From Streptomyces sp. NBC_00708 (lineage in GTDB: Bacteria > Actinomycetota > Actinomycetes > Streptomycetales > Streptomycetaceae), in the NCBI GenBank assembly GCA_036226585.1, contig CP108997.1:3038001-3102000 (forward strand): DNA of 64,000 bases. The letters are read 5' to 3'. The position numbers and the translations under genes were made by a program. Below are positions 19,465 to 27,718 of this stretch, piece after piece (within the stretch, counting starts at the first letter, position 1; the number at the start of each line of letters is the position of its first letter). The notes under the pieces are model-generated. The model did no database searches, had not been told where the DNA came from, and saw only the letters and a program-made list of their open reading frames with translations.

Positions 19465-19778
19465 GCCTCGCGGATCTCCGCCGGAACGCGGCCGCGGTCA
19501 TTCACATTGTGGCCGTTCTCGCGGGCCCACTTACGGATCTCGGCGGTGTCCTTGTTGCCACCGGAGACGGCGCGGCCCTTGCCGCGTCCCGACGCCGCGC
19601 GGCCACCGGTACGCCGGCCGTTCTTCGCGTAGGGCTCGAGAAGGGAACGCAGCTTGTCCGCGTTGCTGGTGGTGAGGTCGATCTCGTAGGACTTGCCATC
19701 CAGCGCGAACGTCACCGTCTCGTCCGCCTCGCCACCGTCGAGGTCGTCAACAAGAAGGACCTGAACCTTCTGTGCCAC
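19443..19778 (-). CDS. lsr2: Nucleoid-associated silencing protein Lsr2
   Basis: Lsr2 is the actinobacterial xenogeneic silencer that bridges DNA and represses A/T-rich genes. The 111-residue product shows the N-terminal dimerisation domain (AQKVQVLLVDDLDGGEADETVTFALDGKSYEIDL) and a basic linker (GRRTGGRAASGRGKGRAV). The C-terminal DNA-binding domain contains the AT-hook-like minor-groove loop NDRGRVPAE. It is nearly identical to S. coelicolor Lsr2 as I recall it. The GTG at 19778 is preferred, with AAAGGA upstream; the ATG 15 bp earlier overlaps that site. The last 22 bp overlap the convergent upstream neighbour. Confidence 0.97.
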   Translation of the reverse strand: MAQKVQVLLVDDLDGGEADETVTFALDGKSYEIDLTTSNADKLRSLLEPYAKNGRRTGGRAASGRGKGRAVSGGNKDTAEIRKWARENGHNVNDRGRVPAEIREAYEKANG

Positions 19779-19922
19779 CGGATTTCCTTTCATCGAAAAT
19801 GGAGTACGCGGAAAGGAAACCGCTTTTCCCCGGAAAACACAAACCCCCGGGAGAGGTTCAGCGGCGCAACAGGACGGGAAACGTGCGCGATTCGGACATA
19901 GGGATCGCGCTTCTTCCCGCGG

Positions 19923-20480
19923 TCACAGGTGCAGAAGCATCCGGCTGTTGCCCAAGGTGTTCGGCTTCACTCGTTCGAGACCCAGGAACTCCGCGACACC
20001 CTCGTCATAGGAACGCAGCAGCTCGCTGTAGACATCTCCGTCGACCGGCGTCTCGCCGATCTCCACGAAGCCGTGCTTCGCGAAGAAGTCGACTTCGAAG
20101 GTGAGGCAGAAAACCCGGCGGACGCCGAGCCAGCGGGCGGTCCGCAGCAGCTTGTCGAGGACTTGGTGCCCCACGCCGGCGCCCTTGATGCCGTGGTCGA
20201 CGGCGAGCGTACGGACTTCGGCCAGGTCTTCCCACATCACGTGCAGTGCGCCGCAGCCGACGACCGAGGCGTCCTCGTCCCGTTCGGCGATCCAGAACTC
20301 CTGGATGTCCTCGTAAAGCGTCACCGTGGCTTTGTCGAGGAGGATGCCTTCGCGCACGTAGCCGTCGAGGAGACGGCGGACGGCCGGCACATCGCTCGTC
20401 CGTGCGCGCCGGACGGTGATGGCCATGTTTATAACCGACGGTTCGGTCTGCAAATCGGTTTGCGGAAGCTCTGAGGACAT
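19923..20480 (-). CDS. Amino-acid N-acetyltransferase (GNAT, ArgA-type)
   Basis: The GNAT protein has the short-form N-acetylglutamate synthase pattern: TVRRARTSDVPAVRRLLDGYVREGILLDK, then EVRTLAVDHGIKGAGVGHQVLDKLL with the acetyl-CoA pyrophosphate loop (HGIKGAGVG), and FFAKHGFVEIGE. It probably acetylates glutamate (or glutamine, as in M. tuberculosis ArgA) in arginine biosynthesis. Two starts are possible: the ATG at 20480 (185 residues), or the ATG at 20426 (167 residues), where the conserved domain begins; neither has a clear ribosome binding site. It is downstream of blaI-type and followed by lsr2, all leftward. Confidence 0.88.
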   Translation of the reverse strand: MSSELPQTDLQTEPSVINMAITVRRARTSDVPAVRRLLDGYVREGILLDKATVTLYEDIQEFWIAERDEDASVVGCGALHVMWEDLAEVRTLAVDHGIKGAGVGHQVLDKLLRTARWLGVRRVFCLTFEVDFFAKHGFVEIGETPVDGDVYSELLRSYDEGVAEFLGLERVKPNTLGNSRMLLHL

Positions 20481-20489
20481 ACACAGACG

Positions 20490-20927
20490 CTATCGCCCGG
20501 ACTGCGGTCCCGCGTCATCGGCCGCTTCCGCGGCTTCGGCGGCGGGCTCAGCGCCGTCCTCGGGAAGAGTGGGCAGAACGATCCGCATCGCGTCCCGCAG
20601 AGCCTCGCGCTGCTCGGCCGACATCATCCCGAAGAACGCGACCAGCGCCGCCGCCGGGTTGTCGCTGCGCGACCAGGCTTCGTTCATCAGGGCGGCGGCG
20701 TATGCGGCACGGGTGGAGACGGCCGTATATCGATATGCGCGGCCCTCCACTTCGCGGCGGACCCAGCCCTTCTGATGGAGATTGTCCATTACCGTCATGA
20801 CGGTGGTGTAGGCGATGGACCGCTCCTGCTGAAGGTCCTCCAGGACTTCCCGCACAGTGACCGGACGGTTCCATTCCCAGACCCGTGTCATCACGGCGTC
20901 CTCAAGCTCTCCCAATTGACGGGGCAC
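20490..20927 (-). CDS. BlaI/MecI family transcriptional repressor
   Basis: The 145-residue protein has the winged-helix domain of the BlaI family (LGELEDAVMTRVWEWNRPVTVREVLEDL, then IAYTTVMTVMDNLHQKGWVRRE, wing REVEGRAYRYTAV) and a helical dimerisation part, ending in an Ala/Glu-rich tail. Classical partners are a BlaR1-type sensor protease and a beta-lactamase; none is present nearby. It might regulate itself through a small inverted repeat just upstream. Nine bp separate it from the acetyltransferase start, so the two may be co-transcribed. Confidence 0.9.
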   Translation of the reverse strand: MPRQLGELEDAVMTRVWEWNRPVTVREVLEDLQQERSIAYTTVMTVMDNLHQKGWVRREVEGRAYRYTAVSTRAAYAAALMNEAWSRSDNPAAALVAFFGMMSAEQREALRDAMRIVLPTLPEDGAEPAAEAAEAADDAGPQSGR

Positions 20928-20942
20928 AGCGTCACCTTAGTG

Positions 20943-20954
20943 CCAGATGTCTGG
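20943..20954. promoter_or_regulatory. Candidate autoregulatory site for the BlaI-type repressor
   Basis: CCAGATGTCTGG has two 5-bp inverted arms around TG and lies 16-27 bp before the repressor start codon, a position that would overlap its promoter or transcript start. It is short, so this is only a candidate. Confidence 0.3.
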
Positions 20955-20977
20955 AATGCGTAGCTATTTACACAGCA

Positions 20978-21014
20978 AAAGGGCGTACGGCTCCTCGGGA
21001 GCCGCACGCCCTTT
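20978..21014. terminator. Terminator after the 59-residue membrane protein gene
   Basis: AAAGGGCGTACGGCTCC and GGAGCCGCACGCCCTTT pair over 17 positions with one mismatch and a TCG loop. Read leftward it ends CCCTTTTG, and it lies 35 bp past the small gene's stop. Confidence 0.8.
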
Positions 21015-21049
21015 CGTACGCGGGTGCGCCGTGACGCGCCTCGGGAGGG

Positions 21050-21229
21050 TCAGGCCCCTTCGGCGCGCGGGGTCTGGTGGACCGACTCGGCGCGGCTGAT
21101 CGCCGCGTCCACGGCCGCGTCCTCCTTGGCCTTGTTGGGACCGCCCTGGCTCTTGACGATCGTCACGACCAGGCCGATGAAGAAGGCGGCCATCACCACG
21201 GGGGGCACGAGCGCGGATACGTAGTCCAT
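21050..21229 (-). CDS. Small single-span membrane protein, 59 residues
   Basis: A complete 180-bp frame reads MDYVSALVPPVVMAAFFIGL, continues VVTIVKSQGG, and has a soluble tail PNKAKEDAAVDAAISRAESV ending HQTPRAEGA. It has one N-terminal membrane helix (about residues 6-26) followed by a charged amphipathic cytoplasmic helix. Support for coding comes from strong G/C in third positions, sense across the hydrophobic segment, a good terminator directly after it, and an arrangement that leaves no other gene in this gap. I recall similar short proteins at this locus in other streptomycetes. Function unknown; a role in a membrane complex or as a local scaffold is conceivable. Confidence 0.8.
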   Translation of the reverse strand: MDYVSALVPPVVMAAFFIGLVVTIVKSQGGPNKAKEDAAVDAAISRAESVHQTPRAEGA

Positions 21230-21272
21230 GCCGTCCAGAGTAGCGAGCCGCTCCCGGGCCCCCCGAGAGGCC

Positions 21273-21875
21273 CTACCCCGCGGCGCGCTGCGGGGGCTGC
21301 GGGACGGGCCGGCGCGGCGGGAAGACCTCCGAGGGCTTCGGGGCCGGCCGCTCGGACGGCGGTACGGGGCGGGCCGGGGCCGGCGGGGCCTTCGGCTTGT
21401 CCGGTTCGGCGGCGCGCCCGCCGGGCAGCGCGGTCAGCCGGCTGCGGGGTGCCGGGGCGGTGGCGTGCACGGCCCGTCCGGCGAGCCGGGCGCGCACCGA
21501 GCGCTCCGCGATCGTCCGGCAGCGCTCCAGGAGGGCTGCGGCGAGGGGGCCGCCGCGCAGGGCGCGCAGCGCGGCCAAATCCTCGGGGCGGGGGTCGTAT
21601 CCGGCGGCCAGGGCGTCCTGGAGGAGTTCCAGGTAGCCGGTGAGGGAGCCGGGGAGGGCGTCGCGGTAGCGGGCGAGGTCGGCGAGGAGGAAGGCGCGCA
21701 GCCGTCCGGCCTCGTCGACCGCCTCGTCCACGGAGCCCGCCAGCCGCAGGCAGTCCTGGACATCCTCGTCGGGCAGGGGCGCGGGGTGCAGGGCGAAGGC
21801 GAGGGCGCGTCGGAGCACTCGCAGCTCGTCCGCGCTGAACGCCATACCGCCGCGTGATCCGTAGGGCGTGGGCAT
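21273..21875 (-). CDS. Conserved hypothetical protein, helical N-terminus and Pro-rich tail
   Basis: The 200-residue product has an all-helical N-terminal half (DELRVLRRALAFALHPAPLPDEDVQDCLRLAGSVDEAVDEAGRLRAFLLADLARYRDALP) and a C-terminal half rich in Pro, Arg and Ala (PAPARPVPPSERPAPKP). No catalytic motif, signal or membrane segment is seen. An ATG 30 bp downstream (21845), starting MAFSADELRVL, is an alternative start; neither has a strong ribosome binding site. It lies in line with, and 43 bp before, the small membrane protein gene, so they may be co-transcribed. I do not recognise a function. Confidence 0.75.
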   Translation of the reverse strand: MPTPYGSRGGMAFSADELRVLRRALAFALHPAPLPDEDVQDCLRLAGSVDEAVDEAGRLRAFLLADLARYRDALPGSLTGYLELLQDALAAGYDPRPEDLAALRALRGGPLAAALLERCRTIAERSVRARLAGRAVHATAPAPRSRLTALPGGRAAEPDKPKAPPAPARPVPPSERPAPKPSEVFPPRRPVPQPPQRAAG

Positions 21876-21982
21876 GACGCGACAATACGTGCTAAAGGGA
21901 CAAAATCCGCTTAACTGGTCGTCGATGGCGCGGCGGCTCCGGGGAGCCGCCGCGCGGGGAACCGCCGGTCAGGGCCGGTTCG

Positions 21983-22780
21983 CTACAACCGGGACACGTT
22001 GCGCTCGTACACCAGGCGCAGTCCGATGAGGGTCAGCCAGGGTTCGTGCTCGTCGATGACGGAGGACTCGCCCAGCACCATCGGAGCAAGGCCGCCGGTC
22101 GCGATGACGGTGACGTCGTCCGGGTCGGCCGCCAGCTCCTTCTTCATCCGCTCCACGACCCCGTCGACCTGGCCGGCGAAGCCGTAGATGATGCCCGCCT
22201 GCATGGCCTCGACGGTGTTCTTGCCGATGACGCTGCGCGGCCGGGCCAGCTCGATCTTGCGCAGCTGGGCGCCCTTGACGCCCAGCGCCTCGACCGAGAT
22301 CTCGATCCCGGGCGAGATGACGCCGCCGGTGTACTCGCCCCGGGCCGAGACCGCGTCGAAGGTGGTGGCCGTGCCGAAGTCGACGACGATGGCCGGACCT
22401 CCGTACAGGTCGACGGCGGCGACCGCGTTGATGATGCGGTCCGCGCCGACCTCCTTCGGGTTGTCCATCAGGATCGGCACCCCGGTCTTGATGCCCGGCT
22501 CCACGAGCACGGCGGGGACGTCGCCGTAGTAGCGGCGGGTCACCTCGCGCAGCTCGTGCAGCACGGCCGGGACCGTGGAGCAGATCGCGATGCCCTCGAT
22601 GCCGTCGCCCAGCTCCATGCCGAGCAGCGGGTGCATGCCCATCAGGCCCTGGAGCAGCACCGCGAGCTCGTCGGCCGTGCGGCGGGCGTCGGTGGAGATC
22701 CGCCAGTGCTCGACGATCTCCTCGCCGTCGAACAGGCCGAGGACGGTGTGGGTGTTCCCGACGTCGATGGTGAGCAGCAT
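21983..22780 (-). CDS. coaX: Type III pantothenate kinase CoaX
   Basis: CoaX phosphorylates pantothenate, the first step from vitamin B5 to coenzyme A. The 265-residue protein shows the ASKHA-fold signatures: phosphate-binding DVGNTHTVLGLF at the N-terminus, GADRIINAVAA, and DFGTATTFDAVS, with EYTGGVISPGIEIS following. Length is normal. It is the last gene of a coupled operon after DUF2520-panC-nadB-nadC; its ATG overlaps the nadC stop by one base. Because panC makes pantothenate in the same operon, supply and use of pantothenate are co-expressed. Confidence 0.96.
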   Translation of the reverse strand: MLLTIDVGNTHTVLGLFDGEEIVEHWRISTDARRTADELAVLLQGLMGMHPLLGMELGDGIEGIAICSTVPAVLHELREVTRRYYGDVPAVLVEPGIKTGVPILMDNPKEVGADRIINAVAAVDLYGGPAIVVDFGTATTFDAVSARGEYTGGVISPGIEISVEALGVKGAQLRKIELARPRSVIGKNTVEAMQAGIIYGFAGQVDGVVERMKKELAADPDDVTVIATGGLAPMVLGESSVIDEHEPWLTLIGLRLVYERNVSRL

Positions 22781-23811
22781 CAGGCGCCGGCCCCGTCGGT
22801 GTCGCGGAAGTCCAGGCCGATGTCGAGGATCGGCGAGGAGTGGGTCAGCGCGCCGACCGCCAGGTAGTCCACGCCGGCCTCCGCGTAGGCGCGGGCCGAG
22901 TCGAGGGTGAGCCGGCCGGAGGACTCCAGGACCGCGCGACCGCCGGTCAGGGCGACCGCGTCGGCGGTCTCGGCCGGGGTGAAGTTGTCCAGCAGGATCA
23001 GGTCCGCGCCCGCGTCCAGCACCTCGGTGAGCTGGGCCGGCGTGTCGACCTCGACCTCGATCGCCAGGTCCGGGAACTCCTCCCTGACCCGCTTGAACGC
23101 CTCGGCGACCCCGCCCGCCGCGATGACGTGGTTGTCCTTGACGAGCGCGGCGTCGGACAGCGAGAACCGGTGGTTGACGCCGCCGCCGCAGCGCACCGCG
23201 TACTTCTCCAGGGCGCGCAGGCCCGGGGTCGTCTTGCGGGTGTCGCGGACCTCGGCCTTCGTACCCTCCAGCACATCGGCCCAGGCGCGGGTCGCGGTGG
23301 CGATCCCGGAGAGCCGGCAGAGCAGGTTGAGGGCGCTGCGCTCGCCGGTGAGCAGGTCGCGGGTGCGGGTGGTGACGGTCAGCAGCTTCTGGCCGGGAAC
23401 GACGCGGTCGCCGTCCTCGACGTGCCGCTCGACCTCGAACTCGGAGGTGCAGACGATCGACAGGACCGCCTCCGCCACGCGCAGACCCGCCACCACACCG
23501 GCCTCGCGGGCGGTGAAGTCACCGGTGGCCATGGCGTCCTCGGCGACGGTGGCGACGGTCGTGACGTCCACCCCGCCGTCCAGGTCCTCCGCGATGGCCA
23601 GGTGTGCGATGTCCTCGACCTGGATGGGGTCCAGGCCGGAGTCGGCGAGGAGCTGGGCGAGCGCGGGGTCGAGCCCGCACTCCTCGAACTCCTCCTCGCC
23701 GCCGCAGCCGCAGCCGTCGCCGCAGCCGCCCGCGGCGGGTGCGGGCGCGCCGACCCGGATCAGCGGTACGTCCACGGGAGTGGGGCGCGGATTCTCTTCG
23801 GGCGTGCTCAC
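22780..23811 (-). CDS. nadC: Nicotinate-nucleotide pyrophosphorylase NadC (quinolinate phosphoribosyltransferase)
   Basis: NadC converts quinolinate and PRPP to nicotinate mononucleotide in de novo NAD synthesis. The 343-residue protein carries the core motifs: DVTTVATV, TGERSALNLLCRLSGIATAT, DTRKTTPGLR, KYAVRCGGGVNHRFSLSDAALVKDNH, and the phosphate-binding end LESSGRLTLDSARAYAEAGVDYLAVGALTHS. The GTG at 23811 places the start 3 bp after the nadB stop. It has about 45 extra N-terminal residues compared with the core enzyme, including a Cys/Gly cluster (C30, C34, C36, C45; GGCGDGCGCGG), which is unusual for NadC and could bind metal. Confidence 0.95.
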   Translation of the reverse strand: MSTPEENPRPTPVDVPLIRVGAPAPAAGGCGDGCGCGGEEEFEECGLDPALAQLLADSGLDPIQVEDIAHLAIAEDLDGGVDVTTVATVAEDAMATGDFTAREAGVVAGLRVAEAVLSIVCTSEFEVERHVEDGDRVVPGQKLLTVTTRTRDLLTGERSALNLLCRLSGIATATRAWADVLEGTKAEVRDTRKTTPGLRALEKYAVRCGGGVNHRFSLSDAALVKDNHVIAAGGVAEAFKRVREEFPDLAIEVEVDTPAQLTEVLDAGADLILLDNFTPAETADAVALTGGRAVLESSGRLTLDSARAYAEAGVDYLAVGALTHSSPILDIGLDFRDTDGAGA

Positions 23812-23813
23812 GG

Positions 23814-25547
23814 TTACGGCTCCTCGGGAGTGGGGTGGGTGGTGCTCGTCGCTGCGCAGTCTGCTGCCCCGGGCGCGTCCACGGGCCCGAACGCCTCGGT
23901 ATCCGTCCGACGGAGGACGAGGCTCCGGTCGGAGTCGAGCCGTACGACGAGGTGGCGGCGCCAGTGCGCGTCGTCGCGCTCGGGCCGGTCCTCGCGCCAG
24001 TGGCAGCCGCGGGTCTCCTCGCGCTGCCGGGCGGCGGCGACCAGGACCCGGGAGACCAGCAGCAGGTTGGTGGCCTCCCACGCCTCGACCCCGGGCTCCG
24101 CGGTCTTCGGCTCGGCGGCCCCGGCCTTCAGGTAGGCGCTGCGGTGCAGGTCCTCCAGTTCGTCGGCGGCCGTGGTGAGACTCGCGGCGGAGCGCAGGAC
24201 CCCCGCGCCGCGCGTCATGATCCGCTGGATCGTGGTCCGGGTCTCGGGGGCCAGGAGCGGGGAGAGCACCGGCTCCTGGTCGACGGCCTCGCCCGCGCGG
24301 GGGCGGTCGGCGACGATGTCGGCGGCGATGCGCTCGGCGAAGACGAGCCCTTCGAGCAGCGAGTTGGACGCGAGGCGGTTGGCCCCGTGCACCCCGGTGC
24401 AGGCGACCTCGCCGCAGGCGTACAGGCCGGGCACGGTCGTACGGCCCCGCAGGTCGGTGCGGATGCCGCCGGAGGCGTAGTGCGCGGCCGGTGCCACCGG
24501 GATCGGTTCGGTGACCGGGTCGATGCCGTGGTCCCGGCAGGCGGCCAGGATGGTCGGGAAGCGCCGCTCCCACATCTCGGCGCCGAAGTGGCGGGCGTCC
24601 AGATACATGTGCTCGGTGCCGTGCAGCTGCATCTGGCGGGTGATGGCCTTGGCGACGATGTCGCGCGGGGCCAGCTCCGCCAGTTCGTGCTGCCCGAGCA
24701 TGAAGCGCGTCCCGTGCGCGTCGACGAGGTGGGCGCCCTCGCCCCGTACCGCTTCCGAGACCAGCGGCTGCTGGCCCTCGGAGCCGGCGCCGAGGAAGAG
24801 GACGGTGGGGTGGAACTGGACGAATTCGAGGTCCGCCACCTCCGCGCCGGCCCGCAGCGCCAGCGCCACGCCGTCGCCGGTGGAGACCGAGGGGTTGGTC
24901 GTGGCGGCGAAGACCTGGCCCATGCCGCCGGTGGCCAGGACGACGGCCGGGGCGTTGACCGCGCCGACCCCGTCGTGCTGGCCCTCGCCCATGACGTGCA
25001 GGGTGACACCGGCGGTACGGCCTTCGGCGTCGGTGAGGAGGTCGAGCACGAGGGCGTTCTCGACGGTGTGCAGGGCGGCCGCGCGGACCGCCTCCACCAG
25101 GGCGCGGGAGACCTCGGCGCCGGTCGCGTCGCCGCCCGCGTGGACGATACGGCTACGGTGGTGGCCGCCCTCGCGGGTCAGCGCGACGGAGCCGTCCTCG
25201 GCGGTGTCGAAACGGGCGCCGGTCCCCATGAGGCGGCGCACCGCACCGGGGCCCTCGGTGACCAGGGTCCGCACAGCGGCCTCGTCACAGAGGCCGACAC
25301 CGGCGACCAGGGTGTCGTCCAGGTGCTGTTCGGGGGTGTCGCCCTCGCCGAGCGCCGCGGCGATACCGCCCTGGGCCCAGCGGGTGGAGCCGGCGTCCAG
25401 GCGGGCCTTGGTCACGACGACGGTGGCGAGGCCCGCCGCCGCACAGCGCAGCGCGGTGGTGAGCCCGGCGACTCCGGAGCCGACGACCACGACATCGGCG
25501 TCGATGGACCAGCCGGGCGCGGGGGCGGTCAGCCGTATTCCGGTCAC
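23814..25547 (-). CDS. nadB: L-aspartate oxidase NadB
   Basis: NadB oxidises L-aspartate to iminoaspartate, the first step of quinolinate synthesis. The 577-residue flavoprotein has the FAD-binding loop [15 protein letters not shown] near residue 20, the succinate dehydrogenase/fumarate reductase-type core (GATGAGHHRSR region), [15 protein letters not shown] and the second FAD contact [29 protein letters not shown]. The C-terminal helical domain is present. Start and panC stop overlap (GTGA). The next step enzyme, NadA, is not in this window, so the pathway is split across loci. Confidence 0.95.
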   Translation of the reverse strand: MTGIRLTAPAPGWSIDADVVVVGSGVAGLTTALRCAAAGLATVVVTKARLDAGSTRWAQGGIAAALGEGDTPEQHLDDTLVAGVGLCDEAAVRTLVTEGPGAVRRLMGTGARFDTAEDGSVALTREGGHHRSRIVHAGGDATGAEVSRALVEAVRAAALHTVENALVLDLLTDAEGRTAGVTLHVMGEGQHDGVGAVNAPAVVLATGGMGQVFAATTNPSVSTGDGVALALRAGAEVADLEFVQFHPTVLFLGAGSEGQQPLVSEAVRGEGAHLVDAHGTRFMLGQHELAELAPRDIVAKAITRQMQLHGTEHMYLDARHFGAEMWERRFPTILAACRDHGIDPVTEPIPVAPAAHYASGGIRTDLRGRTTVPGLYACGEVACTGVHGANRLASNSLLEGLVFAERIAADIVADRPRAGEAVDQEPVLSPLLAPETRTTIQRIMTRGAGVLRSAASLTTAADELEDLHRSAYLKAGAAEPKTAEPGVEAWEATNLLLVSRVLVAAARQREETRGCHWREDRPERDDAHWRRHLVVRLDSDRSLVLRRTDTEAFGPVDAPGAADCAATSTTHPTPEEP

Positions 25548-26563
25548 GATGTCGCTCCGAATCCGAAGGTGAGGGGGATGTTGTCGATGAGGCGGGTGGC
25601 GCCGACCCGGGCGGCGACGGCCAGGATCGCCTCGCCGGACGTCCGGTCGTCGGGAACCTCGGTGAAGTCGGCCGGGTCCACGAGCGCCACGTAGTCCAGG
25701 TCGAGCGGCGGGCTCGCGGCGCCCGCGTCCTCCAGGACCGCACGGGCGGCGGCGCGCACGGCGGCGGGTCCGGCGTCCGGGCGGGCGCGGGCCACCGCCT
25801 GGGCGTCGGCCGCGAGACGGGCCTCGCCGAGCCGGTTGAGCCCGGCGGCCCGGTCCTCGGTCGCCCCGGTGGCCTGGGCGCGGGCGTGCAGCGCCTGCTG
25901 GGCGGCGAGGCGGTCGCGGGCCGCGAACAGGGCCCTCGACAGGGCGAGCGCGGTGCGGCGCTCGTGGGCGTCGAGGAAGCGGTTGCGGCTGGAGAGCGCG
26001 AGGCCGTCCGGCTCCCGGACCGTCTCGACGCCGACGATCTCCACCGGGAAGTTCAGATCGCGCGCCATGCGCCGGATCAGGGCCAGCTGCTGGGCGTCCT
26101 TCTGCCCGAAGAACGCGGTGTCGGGGCGGGTGAGGTGGAGCAGCTTGGCGACGACGGTGAGCATGCCGTCGAAGTGGCCGGGGCGCGAGGCCCCCTCCAG
26201 CCGCTCGCCCATCGGGCCCGCCGAGATCCGGACCTGCGGCTCGCCGCCCGGGTAGACCTCGTCGACGGAGGGCGCGAAGACCACGTCGGCGCCCGCCGCT
26301 CCGGCCACCGAGAGATCGGCTTCGAGCGTGCGCGGGTAGCGGTCGAGGTCGGCGGCCTCACCGAACTGGAGCGGGTTGACGAAGACGGTGACGACGACCT
26401 GCCCGGCCGGGCCCGCGTGGGCGCGGGCGGCGCGGATCAGGGAGGCGTGGCCCTCGTGGAGGGCGCCCATCGTCATGACGACGGCCCGCCGCCCCTCGGG
26501 GGCGTACGCGTGCAGCTCGGCGGCCGTGTTCAGCAGGGCCGGAACGGATGTGGTCGCGGTCAT
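25544..26563 (-). CDS. panC: Pantothenate synthetase PanC
   Basis: PanC joins pantoate and beta-alanine with ATP to make pantothenate. The 339-residue protein has the HIGH-type nucleotide motif as [11 protein letters not shown], the FVNPLQFG substrate loop, the [16 protein letters not shown] segment, and the KMSKS-like position in LSSRNRFL. It is slightly longer than E. coli PanC, through an Ala/Arg-rich insertion at about 215-265. It overlaps its upstream (ATGA) and downstream (GTGA) neighbours, so it is translationally coupled in the DUF2520-panC-nadB-nadC-coaX operon. Confidence 0.95.
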   Translation of the reverse strand: MTATTSVPALLNTAAELHAYAPEGRRAVVMTMGALHEGHASLIRAARAHAGPAGQVVVTVFVNPLQFGEAADLDRYPRTLEADLSVAGAAGADVVFAPSVDEVYPGGEPQVRISAGPMGERLEGASRPGHFDGMLTVVAKLLHLTRPDTAFFGQKDAQQLALIRRMARDLNFPVEIVGVETVREPDGLALSSRNRFLDAHERRTALALSRALFAARDRLAAQQALHARAQATGATEDRAAGLNRLGEARLAADAQAVARARPDAGPAAVRAAARAVLEDAGAASPPLDLDYVALVDPADFTEVPDDRTSGEAILAVAARVGATRLIDNIPLTFGFGATS

Positions 26564-27552
26564 CGGGACTCCTCCGGTCCGCCGCCGGTGTCACCGGGAG
26601 GGTTCGGGCCGCCGTCCGGGCCTGGGCGGGCCGGGCCGGTGCCGCCGTCCGCCAGGACGTCGAGCAGGTCCTCGGCCAGCTCCGGCTTGAGCAGGCCGTG
26701 GGCGAGGGCGCGGTCCGCCGTGGCGCGGGCCATCGCGACGTAACCGGCGACCGCCTGCGGGGCGTGGGTGCGCAGCTCGCCGATGTGCGCGGCGACCGTG
26801 CCGGCGTCGCCGCGGGCGACCGGGCCGGTGAGCGCCGCGTCGCCGGAGCGCAGGGCGTTGTCCAGGGCGGCGCCGAGCAGGGGGCCGAGCATCCGGTCGG
26901 GGGCAGTGACCCCGGCGGTGCGCAGCAGCTCCATCGACTGGGCGACCAGCGTGACCAGGTGGTTCGCGCCGAGCGCGAGGGCCGCGTGGTAGAGCGGACG
27001 GGACTCCTCCGCGACCCACTCCGGCTCGCCGCCCATCTCGATCACCAGCGCCTCGGCAGCGAGCCTCAGCTCGTCGGGCGCGGTGACCCCGAAGGAGCAG
27101 CCGGCCAGCCGCTGGACGTCCACGGAGGTACCGGTGAACGTCATCGCCGGGTGCAGGGCGAGCGGCAGGGCGCCGGCCTGCCGCGCGGGGTCCAGCACCT
27201 TCGTCCCGTACCGCCCCGAGGTGTGGACGAGGAGCTGTCCGGGGCGGACGGCGCCGGTCTCGGCCAGCCCTTCGACGAGCCCGGGGAGGGCGTCGTCGGG
27301 GACGGTCAGCAGGACCAGCTCGGCGCGTGCGAGGACATCGGCGGGTGGGACGAGGGGGACGTCGGGGAGCAGGTCGGCCGCGCGCCGCACCGAGGCGTCG
27401 GAGACACCCGAGACGGCGACCGGGCGGTGTCCGGCGAGGGCGAGGGACGCGGCCAGGGCGGGGCCGACGCGGCCCGCCCCCACCACGCCGACGGTGAGCC
27501 GGGCGGGGCGGTCCCTCGCGTCGAGCGGGTCCTTGGGAGCTGTTGCGTTCAC
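26560..27552 (-). CDS. Rossmann-fold/DUF2520 dehydrogenase, possible ketopantoate reductase
   Basis: The 330-residue protein begins with a Rossmann NAD(P) site, [22 protein letters not shown] (about residues 20-41), and continues with the helical DUF2520 domain containing HPAMTFTG and [15 protein letters not shown]. This architecture is that of putative oxidoreductases; some relatives, notably PanG of Francisella as I recall, reduce ketopantoate to pantoate. It is the first gene of the panC-nadBC-coaX unit and overlaps panC by 4 bp, which makes a role in pantoate formation attractive but unproven. The start is GTG. The C-terminus is a Pro/Gly tail. Confidence 0.85.
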   Translation of the reverse strand: MNATAPKDPLDARDRPARLTVGVVGAGRVGPALAASLALAGHRPVAVSGVSDASVRRAADLLPDVPLVPPADVLARAELVLLTVPDDALPGLVEGLAETGAVRPGQLLVHTSGRYGTKVLDPARQAGALPLALHPAMTFTGTSVDVQRLAGCSFGVTAPDELRLAAEALVIEMGGEPEWVAEESRPLYHAALALGANHLVTLVAQSMELLRTAGVTAPDRMLGPLLGAALDNALRSGDAALTGPVARGDAGTVAAHIGELRTHAPQAVAGYVAMARATADRALAHGLLKPELAEDLLDVLADGGTGPARPGPDGGPNPPGDTGGGPEESR

Positions 27553-27718
27553 ACTGCGGGCCTTCCGTTCCAGTCCGCGGGGGGTACCGGACGATTCCTC
27601 TGCATGCTACGCCAGCGCTCGCCTCGTCCTCCCGGCTGTCCACAGGCTGTGGATACCGCACGCGGCGGGCGCCGAAAACCGTGTGGGCGGGCCCGGCGTT
27701 CTGCGTGATGATCGTCCC

